Source: Lineus longissimus
Taxonomy: Eukaryota; Nemertea; Pilidiophora; Heteronemertea; Lineidae
Assembly: GCF_910592395.1 (NCBI RefSeq)
Contig: NC_088308.1
Span: 10,555,001-10,619,000 of the forward strand
DNA: 64,000 bases
Direction: 5' to 3'
The notes below the pieces were generated by a model. That model was not told the DNA's origin, searched no databases, and saw only the letters and a program-made list of their open reading frames with translations. A program made the position numbers and the translations under genes. This document shows positions 55,271 to 64,000 of this stretch, in pieces. Each line of letters begins with the position of its first letter. Position 1 is the stretch's first letter.

Positions 55271-55714
55271 GAGACAAGACCACAATTGATTTTTTAAGCC
55301 TTTTAGCGGTTAAATTGTCAATCTTTGACCGCGACGCATCAAATACTGCGTGGGGTTGTGAATCTGAAATTTTGATGAGATATTCCGGACAGTCGGGCAA
55401 GTAAATGGTGAAAAATAAACTGGTAGTTGACCACGGAAATTTTTTGATAATCGACAAATTAGACAGACATTGATATTTCCACTCTTTTCAGCCAACTGGC
55501 AGAAAAATCTCAAAACACGCCCCCTATTACCAAATTAGCAAAATTCTAAATTATTTTTTTCATCAAATAATTTCTTTATATCTGTGGACTTGCCACAACA
55601 AATATTTTTTTCAATACCTCTCCAAATATGTACTTGAGAGTTAAAAACATGCACTCGTCTAATTGATAGGCTTCGACCCTCCAACCTATGAATATTCATT
55701 AGCGGTCTTGTCTC
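55271..55714 (+). mobile_element. 442-bp-type TIR element (family GAGACAAG), copy 4
   Basis: Termini are gagacaagaccac and gcggtcttgtctc, with a 4-bp target duplication TCGT. Its orientation is opposite to copy 3, 160 bp away, so the pair can fold back. Confidence 0.88.
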
Positions 55715-57897
55715 TCGTCTATGTCATATGCCGCGTCACCGCCAGAATCTGGGGGTGACGTAGTATGTTTGACCTATGACCCGTCTATTCGGGCACTACG
55801 TGTCAGCACTGTTTCAACATGACCAAAACCGCTTGTAGCCGACATAATTATTGTAAAATTGAGCAATAATCTCAGGGCGAAGACAGATAAAGAAGCCTTA
55901 TACTTGAATATAATAATAAATTATCGAAAGGAGTTTTTGAAATAATATTTTCACAGTGGCGACTCCTTTTGCTCGCGATTTGCATTGTAACACGTGCTTC
56001 TTCGGTCTTTTTTGCTCCGAGTAGCCGACTAATTTTTATATCAGCATTAGCTCATATATTATCCGTGTCTATAAAGTTATATTATGCCGTTAATTAATTT
56101 GTGATCGCATCAAGGTAAAACGGTTTTGTAGACTAATAAGTCGCCCTCTTCGCCTAATCAATAGGCCATGAATATTGCATGTGTCAAAACATTATTTACA
56201 TCTTATTTGCATGTCAAATGTCATTCTTTGACCAATAAAATATGTTTTAGCTCAACATGTTACCAGGGGTAGTGCAAGCGACCATAGGAGCGCGCAATGA
56301 CCCCTGGGTAAACGAGGTTGTATCATATCTGAGGCCGTTTGAAACATGGTTGACCGGTCGTTCAAAACATGGCGGACCGGCGTTGGTGTTTTTTAAATTG
56401 GCCGTTAGGGTTTTTATGCATGCATGTCAGCTTCAACCCCTGATTACCTCAGGATGACACACTGGTGATAGTATATATATAGGGTGCACATGTAGATTTA
56501 AACGTGTTGACCTTGCCCCTGCTATATAAGTTCCTCAAGCAGTGTGTATTGAGCTCCTGGTCAATGGCCTCGAATCAGAAGATTGATCGCACAGAAGATG
56601 GTACATGTATATCGCAATATTCTCTTTAATAATTATAACATGTGTCGATGAAGAAACCCGTACACATCACACACAACTAGTTCTTCAAAAACGCCACAAT
56701 GGCAAAACCATTAGAAACTGGGGCGCCACCGGCTGGTCTCTCAAACCACTTAAAGGGGCGCTTAAAGGGCCGGCAACGATATACTGAAGTGGGGTTAGAA
56801 AGGGTTGTGGTTGGTACGGGGGTCCCTTTGGGGTCGATTGGGGAGTGTAATTCTTACGCTTGTGAAATGGTAAGTATTTACTCCAGTAGTGGGGACCGTG
56901 ATCCGAGGGGATATTCTTACACTTGTGAAATGGCAAGAAGTCAGGGACAATGATTGGGGAATAATTCTTACTTTTGTGATATGGTAAGAAGGGTTTTGCT
57001 CAAGGAATCACACAAGGTCCTGAGTTCAGCAGATGTAAGCGTGCTCTGGTGGCTTACTTGAAGCTGTGTAAACAGCAACACGTGTAATTGGTACCTGTGA
57101 TAGATTAGTAATCTATTCACGGCTGTCGGTCTTATTGAGCCAGGTCAATATTTCAAAACAGGTACCAGTGATGTTATTTTGAGATTGAAGAAGACACAGA
57201 CAAACTGAGTCCTAAACACGACGTATTTCTTGGTATAAGGTTCTGCTAAACGTTTCCAAAATGGGGGGGGGGGGAGGGGTGGACTAAACTCAAAGGTAAA
57301 GCACAAGCTCTACGGTAGCAGAAAGGGGCGCCTGCAAGAATCGTACCTCTTCGCTAGGAATCAATTTAGGTAAAAGGTTGTTAGTATAGCACACGATATT
57401 ATCAAGCTAAGATTAAAATATGTTTTATAATTTTATTGAGGAGAATTTACAATAGTAGGAGTTGGATGAAACGTAAAGACCTATAAAGATGAATTGGGCT
57501 GAATACCGCTAAAAGTTGTTGAAGTCGGCAGGTATAGAACTATACGTAATAGTAATTATTTCTTATCATAAGAAATTTCCGTTCGTGAACCGTGGGAGAT
57601 CACTTCAAAGCCAGGAGTAATAGTAATCAAGATGGTGGCTAATTAGGTACGTATCAATACAAGAATTATAATTGTGATGAAGAAAAATAGGTGAAATCGG
57701 CAAACTTACGTGTATTTTCTTCGAGTGAAATGGAATGAATTTTAGGTTATCCGAAATATTTATGAGAAATACGGGAAATAAATCGGGGTTTCAGATCTCA
57801 GTGGCCGTTTAGCCTGTCAGTGACTCTGACCCTTTGTGTTTCGACTGAGATCCTCTTCTCAGTGTTTTTTGTTCAAGCAACTTGTTGCCCTTTATAT
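55715..57897. other. non-coding stretch
   Basis: No supported gene. Three diverged repeats of ttctta(c)..cttgtgaaatgg lie at about 56850-56990, and a poly-G run at about 57264-57280. Confidence 0.45.
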
Positions 57898-58764
57898 CGG
57901 CGGGCAGAAAATGCATGCTGCATACCGTCTGCAGACTGGGGGTTTTCTCATGAGTCAATAAAATCTAAGGTCTGGAATTAGGGGACCATATCAGTAGTTG
58001 CCTTGCGCCAACTTTTTTTAAAAGTTTGTTTTCTTATATTTGAATTACCTGTGAATCATCTTGCAGGAAGAAGTTTTTTTTGGGTGTGCATGACAGATGG
58101 CGTACTTAATACAGGACATGTATATTTGTATCGGCCTGTTGTGCCTCGTGCGCCTGGTTGATTGGCCGGCAAAGTTGGGTTCGTTTCGAAGGCAGCATTA
58201 CATGATAAAAAGGGCTGAATGACATGGGTAAATATAATTAAAGATAGCAGAATGAAGAAACCCAGGGAACAGAAAACCATTGTATATCAAACACCCACCT
58301 TGACAGTTCTCCTCTGTCTCTTGATGTTAAGTGAAAACACCGGCCTCTTTGACATTCTGTACAGGTGTTGTCAGACCAAATGATAAAATGTTTTCAGGCA
58401 AATGTTTATTACTACAGTCCTGGTCACAAGATACATCCTAGCTGATTAGCATCATGCAGGCCCTACGTGCTTAATCCGTGCGAGTCACACATACATGTAG
58501 CGTGCCAGTGGATGCACTTGATTCACAGTTAAAGGAATTTAGGCCTACACCCCAACTCGTGGTGTATCGCACGCCTGTTTGCACAAAGGCCTAGATAATC
58601 TTTGTTCTACCGTTTGGCATATTCCTGAAATGGCCTCTTATTTTGTGTGAAAATCACATGGCAACTGTTGAGATGGTCCCCTAATTCCAGACCTTAGACT
58701 CTATTGACTCATGAGAAAACCCCCAGTCTGCAGACGGTATGCAGCATGCATTTTCTGCCCGCCG
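57898..58764. mobile_element. 867-bp element with about 92-bp TIRs
   Basis: 57898-57989 and 58673-58764 are near-perfect inverted repeats (cggcgggcagaaaatgcatg ... ggaattaggggaccat). The interior of about 680 bp has no supported ORF. It is a long-TIR MITE-like element. Confidence 0.9.
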
Positions 58765-60747
58765 CCCTTTATATACCCGTTTTAGTTCAGGAATTTACCT
58801 GTTTTTCCAGGAATTTAGATGTGCAATTTTAGTCAATTTACTCGTCAGATGTTTACCTATTTCTGGTTTAAACTGGCTTTTTGAGGCGATCTCCCTGGGA
58901 TTGCATTAAATGACTCATTGTATTTCACAATGATTGGTACATATTTTATGGTATTTCCTAACAGATAAATATTTATCTTAAAGGCAAATTATGATATGTT
59001 ATACAGTGATATGGGATACAGTATAGTTGTTGCTACGAAACGTATCTCACATAAAATATATTAAAACTGTTTCTCAAAGCTTTATTTCGCCTAATAACAT
59101 ATATCTGTATTTCTAGATATTGCTCAATTCAAAACTTGCATAGATATTACTCAACCAATTAGTCATGATTTCTAGAAATGCATTCCTTAGCATGATGAAA
59201 TATGCTGTGACGGTGATTTTGTTCTTTTAATAGAAATTCGTGATCATACTTATGTAATAGTGCACCTGCTAAGGTGAGTAATGTTTTGACTAGGATGAAA
59301 TGAAGCCCGAAAAGCGAATAAATGGCCTTATGGTAGCATGCAACATGACTATACTGCTTCATGACACGCAAACAAGCGAGGGGTCTGAGAAGGATTCTAA
59401 TTAAATAATAATAACAACTTTTATATCATATCATATCATCAATTAAGGTCGAAGGCCTTTTACTGTAAGTCCTTGTTGAGAGCCCTCACTCGTTCGCAAC
59501 ATGCAACAATATTTAAATACAAAGAAGTTATTTACAGCGGTTCATGATTTCACGTGAAGTAGTTGAGAATGTTCAATAAATAGTGATATAGTGCGCAGCA
59601 CTATACAATACAGTACACAGTGGTGGCGTTCAAACACAAGTTATCCCTCACCTATCCCACAATACCTCTTTCAACTATACATAATTACGAGACAGTGAAG
59701 GCCTATCTTGTTTTTGCTAGGCTTAGCTTTTTGCGGTAGGCAATGGGTTAAATCACGCAACAACGATCTCGATGACTTTTTAGTGGTTACCCCCGCCAGT
59801 GGTGCTTGTCGTTAAATTGGTTGGAAATCCGTGTCGAAACACTTACACCATTATTTGAACGGAAACGAAGTTTTGCTTCTAATTTTGTAGAAAATACCAT
59901 TTTACTTCTCGTACAAGTCAGATGTACAAATACATGTACGTGCTTTTCGAAATCTAAGGTACGTGTGAATCCTTTTCATTTAAAAACTGGTCTGGATCGA
60001 GCGATCATATCCCATGGAGGATACAATAGAGGTAAAGTGAGCTTTTGAGTATATTTATGTTATCATTTCATCTTGATTTGTGTGGGCAGGTATGTGTAAC
60101 CGAGCGCTGAAGTTTGCCATTAAAGTTTTGTATTTTGTATTCTGATGTCTAAATGTAATATTGAAATAGGGCCTAGCTGGTTGTCAGAAGGTACTTGTAC
60201 ATGTTATTAAGAGATGTATGGCAGGGCATGTAGTCAGCCTAGCTCATTTGGTTTCACTCAAGGACGTCCGTAAATGAGGACCCTGTCCTAAAATGTCACC
60301 TCTGTCAGACAACTTGAGCGCCTAATTTGACCGTAGGTTATTGAGTCTGCGACCTAACATTTGATTTTGGTCCATTCTGAAGAGTTTAAACCACATCCCT
60401 TTATTCGCTATTAATTCTTATTTCATTTGAGATGTCATACGTTGTATTTGGTCCTGTAATAGCTGATATCGCTTTTCTGTTTTAGTGTTACCACTGATTT
60501 TAGGAAAGGCGTACTCCTAGAAGGTCCCTGACTTGTTTCTACTTTAAGCAATGTTATCTAAACTTACATAGTATGATCTCCTGATTTTGACGAGGGTAGT
60601 TGGTAGAAAGAGAGTAGTCTGGTTATACTTTCACATATGTTTTAGGGTAGATTTCCATATTGTTGAATCGCACAGGGAATGCATAAGCGAAGAACCGCAG
60701 TGGGGAGTAAAATAAATGCGTATGTGTCGCAATCGCATTGCAGTGAT
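58765..60747. other. non-coding stretch
   Basis: AT-rich, with no supported gene or repeat partner within the window. Confidence 0.4.
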
Positions 60748-61663
60748 GGGTAGGTTTCCAGAACGCATCACTCGTAACGATTATAATTTGACGATGGACT
60801 GCCAAATTGGCCAAGCAAATGGTTACATGTAGGTTCTCGCGCGTTTTGCGCACAAAATCGCGTTTCCACCGAGTAAGACACATGCACGTGGAAGTAAGAG
60901 CTCAATCCCCCCCCCCCCATCGACTGACAACCCCCCCCCCCCCCCACACACGCACACACCCACGCGCGCACACCGACAACACCAGTAATAGAATGGAAGG
61001 TACTGTATTGTACAATTGGTGATCTCGGTCACCACATTTGCAACAAGATTACAAAGTCATCGCAAAAGAATTTATCAAAACTCTCACTGTTATGCATAGT
61101 GAAAATACGTTTTATTTTATCAATGCACGCAGCAGTAATCTTAAATATATCCAACTGTTTGCCGAAAGAAGAACGGCATGTTTTAAAATTTCAGTAACTT
61201 TTCGGAATTTTGGCGAACTGGTAGATATTAACCTCTTGACTATCAAGTCGTTCGAACCATTCCATACCGGGCCTTTTTGGTATTAAGGAGTTTTAGCAAA
61301 GCCCCCGAAACGTCCACGTTAACGCCTATCGCACTGTTCGACATTGTTATCAGGAGGTCAAACAACGAGAGAGGCGTTCGCGTTGGCCTTTCGAGGATTT
61401 ACCGAAAACTCCCTATTATTGTGCAGCAACGTGCATCTGGCAAAACCTCTTCGCCGCCACCGCAGCGCCATCTATGCGACTTAGTTTAAATTGGTGGGTA
61501 GCTATTGAGCTCTTATTCCCACGTGCCTCTGTCTCCCTCGGTTGAAACGCGATTTTGTGTGCAAAACGCGCGAGAACCTACATGTAACCATTTGCTTGGT
61601 TCATTTTTGCAGTCCATCGTCAAATTATAATCGTTACGCCTAATGCGTTCTGGAAACCTACCC
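60748..61663. mobile_element. 916-bp element with about 160-bp TIRs
   Basis: 60748-60907 and 61504-61663 are inverted copies (gggtaggtttccagaacgca ... aagagctcaat) with scattered mismatches. The interior begins with poly-C and CA-rich runs (60906-60972). No ORF is supported. Confidence 0.9.
60906..60972 (+). repeat. poly-C and (CA/CG)n low-complexity run
   Basis: Two poly-C runs are followed by cacacacgcacacacccacg-type sequence. Short ORFs on both strands here are artefacts. Confidence 0.95.
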
Positions 61664-62811
61664 AGGCTACGGACCCGGGCTGCGTGCCCGTTAGTGAGAT
61701 TGCAAAAGCGCATGCGTTACAGCTTTTTCTCTATCATGCTTCACTGCACCCGAATCGACCACGCGATTTCGCATGAATTTTGCAACGCATGCGAGCTGTG
61801 CGGCGGTTATTAACACAGCACTGTCGCATGTGTAATCACAATCGAATACAATCATGTATGTAGTGTAAACCATTGGGAATGTTTCCGTTGAATGCGATTG
61901 GACGCGATTACGCTTGAATTTTACAACGCTTTATGGTATGGCATCCAAAGCGGAATTTATTCAGGACCGATTTTTTACACCAGGACTAAATTTTACGCTA
62001 GAATCACGCTATAAATTGCGAAACTGTACAAAAATTTATCTTAGGACCGAAATTTGACAACTACAAATCAAAAATTTCTATCCATTTAGTTTCCTTCAGA
62101 ATAATTCATTGTCATGTTTCAAAAAATTTTTTGTCAGAACGAAAAGCGCGGCATGATTTTTTTCCTTCATAATTTTAACGACCACAGGACACACGTGACT
62201 CCTGCCAAAACGAACGTGACCACTTAAACTGATGACGTCATATAATCTATTTTTCGTCACTGACGCACATTTTCGAAGTCGGCGATTTTGCTCTGCATCA
62301 TGGCATGAAATCGAGCAGACGATTTAACAAATTTGTTCGATTACCGGAGTATGTGAATTGGTGAAACATGAAAATGGCAAAAGTAAACGCATAAATGAGG
62401 CGCGATGTCATCGTTTTTTTGGTCACGTGATTACTGGCAGAAGTCACGTGAATTCTGTTAAATTTTTCGTCCTGCCCTCAAAAACGTCCTGCCTGGAAAA
62501 ACAATTCTGACGCACTTTGAATTCTTGGATAAAAAAAAGTTTCAGAAAGATTTTTTTGCGGAATATAGATTTTTTTCATTGAGTGAAGTAAATTTTGAAT
62601 TCGGTCTGCTGTAAAAAGGGTTCTGAACAATATTTTATGAATTTATGATTGCAAAATGGCTTCCTGCCTTGAAAAATAATGTTCTGGAAAAATTCCGCTT
62701 CCATAGTATATAGCACTTCATGCTTTTTCGGCTCATAAAGTTCGTTACGTTTTTATAAGGCTTTCAGATATTAGTATACAATATCTAAAACTTTTCAGAA
62801 ATCAACGTACG
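61664..62811. other. probable upstream region or 5' UTR intron of the SLC16-like gene
   Basis: No ORF is supported. An acceptor-like aaaacttttcag at 62788-62799, 12 bp before the ATG, suggests a 5' UTR intron ends here. A cgtcctgcc phrase recurs near 62470 and 62490. Confidence 0.45.
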
Positions 62812-63628
62812 ATGTCGGTATCAACACAATATCCCAAATATCCCACCGATGCAGTAAACGAATCAAAAAATCTACTGAACAAAAACAAATTGGACGCACA
62901 GCAGCCTTTTTTTTCTGGTTCAGAACAAAGTTTAGAGATACAGGGCGATGACGTGTGTGAGCAGGAGAGTGCGTTCGACCGCGGGAAATACTGTTGGGTA
63001 GGTTACTGTATACTATAACGCAACTGAGCCGCCCTTTTTTCTGCATCGGATACTTCACATGGCGACTTCCCTCCTTGCCAGTAATGTTACTGACCATGCA
63101 TCACTGTGAGAAAACCATGCATTTTGGCTGTTCGGGGAGAAGTTGGCTTCTCAGACAGCTGCAGGACATTGTTCGAATACGGCCAGACCGGAAAGTAAAG
63201 TAGGTCTGATGAAATCAGCATAGATGGTTTAGAACTGAGAGGGTTATATATCTGTAATTTCTCATCATCTTGAACTAAACTATAATAGAAACGCTACAAA
63301 GACCTGCTGTGGGAGGTGCGAAGGCTGTTCGACTCTATAATTCTACAAAAGCTCAACAGATAGCTGCACCTCTGCTTCCTTTTTTGAAGCTACCCTGTTA
63401 TGCTTTGTGGTGCCATCATATGACCTAACTTTCCGAATTTAGCCATACATGAATTGCGATTTTTCTCTCACAAGGTAATTTTAGCAGCCAGTTTCTTTGG
63501 GCAATCAATGATCCCTCTTGGAAAAAGCTACGGACTTTTCAACATTGCACTACTTGACTACTTTGAGGCGAGCAAGTGGGAAACAGCTTTGGTTGGGTCT
63601 GTGTGTGCTGGACTTGCAAGTGGAGGGG
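62812..63628 (+). CDS. SLC16/monocarboxylate-transporter-like MFS protein, exons 1-2 (3' end outside window)
   Basis: Exon 1 (62812-62997) encodes a 62-residue cytosolic N-terminus, MSVSTQYPKYPTDAV ... FDRGKYCW, ending at the donor tgttgg|gtaggt. Exon 2 (63475-63628) follows the acceptor tttctctcacaag in phase 0 and encodes VILAASFFGQSMIPLGKSYG, then LFNIALLDYFEASKWETALV, GSVCAGLASGG, ending at ggagggg|gtgagt. Joined, W-VILAASFF is the first transmembrane helix of SLC16-type transporters, followed by the loop F..S..ETAW/L.GS and the second helix. In most MCTs the motif before helix 1 is DGGWGW; DRGKYCW is a variant. The family moves monocarboxylates and related acids across the plasma membrane; substrate cannot be told. 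Confidence 0.85.
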
Positions 63629-63639
63629 GTGAGTAAAAA

Positions 63640-63960
63640 ACTTTCTAATAATGATAATTAAACGTATTTATAGTGCCAAAATCCACTTAAAGTGATCAAT
63701 GACACTTTACAATTACATGCACTTACTTACTTACTTACGTTTTTGTACAATAAGTCTAATGCATGTAGCGACGAAAGAGGAAGGTTTTAAGGTTGTTCTT
63801 GAAGACCGGGATGCTGCCACTCTCCCGCATAGAACATGGGAGGCGATTCAAAAGTTTTGGAGCAGCGCAAGAAAAAGCCCGGTCTCCAAAATTAACCAAC
63901 CTGCTCCTTGGTCGCGACTGCTGCAGTAGGCCATTTGTAGAACGAAGCTGCCGCCTTGAC
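63640..63960 (+). repeat. probable dispersed repeat in SLC16-like intron
   Basis: attaaacgtatttatagtgc, then an (actt)n run at 63718-63739, then a block reading FKSFGAAQEKARSPKL in one frame. In my recollection this last block resembles a repeated sequence of invertebrate genomes, but I cannot confirm it here. It lies in the intron after exon 2 of the transporter gene. Confidence 0.4.
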
Positions 63961-64000
63961 TGATAAATATCAATGAGGGAGCTAAGATAATCAGGGCTAG

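Noticed and set aside
60768-61035. Overlapping ORFs on both strands rich in Pro/His or Gly
   Set aside because: They are created by poly-C and CA runs inside a TIR element.
1-64000. A new multi-gene pathway or defence system
   Set aside because: Apart from the SLC16-like gene and the small duplicated genes, all coding sequence I can identify belongs to transposable elements. The most unusual signals are structural (composite TIR unit, interlocked Harbinger genes, palindrome array).

Overview
The window is animal nuclear DNA. Genes are split by GT-AG introns and coding density is low. The transposable elements are a mix typical of aquatic invertebrates: PIF/Harbinger, Tc1/mariner, pogo/Tigger, BEL/Pao, Ty3/gypsy, a DIRS-type tyrosine-recombinase element, an L2/CR1-like LINE family, a tRNA-derived SINE and several long-TIR non-autonomous elements. 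I cannot name the phylum from sequence alone; a marine lophotrochozoan, ambulacrarian or cephalochordate would fit. No prokaryotic operon, CRISPR array or rRNA gene is visible.

Layout. 0-10.1 kb: exons of a pogo/Tigger-derived gene (143-432, 9362-9442, 9589-10092) surround a decayed autonomous Harbinger element (1324-8508). That element carries a plus-strand transposase and a minus-strand MADF/BESS protein whose exons interlock, and it has itself received inverted minisatellites, hairpins and a TIR element. 10.1-20.6 kb: locally duplicated DNA with a tRNA-Met-like SINE at 12.0 kb, a minus-strand exon for a small Cys-rich (PAN/apple-like) secreted protein (12963-13220), and a roughly 2.1 kb tandem duplication (16.9-20.6 kb) carrying a small minus-strand gene with conserved stop and polyA signal. 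21.4-23.9 kb: decayed DIRS-type retrotransposon, minus strand. 24.2-25.66 kb: composite of two 442-bp TIR elements around 550 bp. 25.7-27.3 kb: second copy of the PAN-like module. 27.5-29.56 kb: Tc1/mariner element with an intact transposase and 115-bp TIRs. 30.18-31.12 kb: foldback element built of short palindromes.

31.2-54 kb is a nest of retroelements. A BEL/Pao element (31819-41421, TSD CCAAC) sits inside the RT gene of an L2/CR1-like LINE. That LINE abuts a minus-strand Ty3/gypsy element. The gypsy element is itself split by a second LINE of the same family (to 52462) whose 5' region holds a Harbinger element (44338-47720, TSD TTA). The BEL, Harbinger-2 and Tc1 elements look young; the gypsy, DIRS and first Harbinger look older.

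54-62 kb is mostly non-coding, with two more members of the 442-bp TIR family (inverted pair) and two long-TIR elements. At 62.8-63.63 kb begin the first two coding exons of a host gene, an SLC16/monocarboxylate-transporter-like major facilitator, which runs off the right edge. It is the only gene in the window that I confidently call a conserved host gene.
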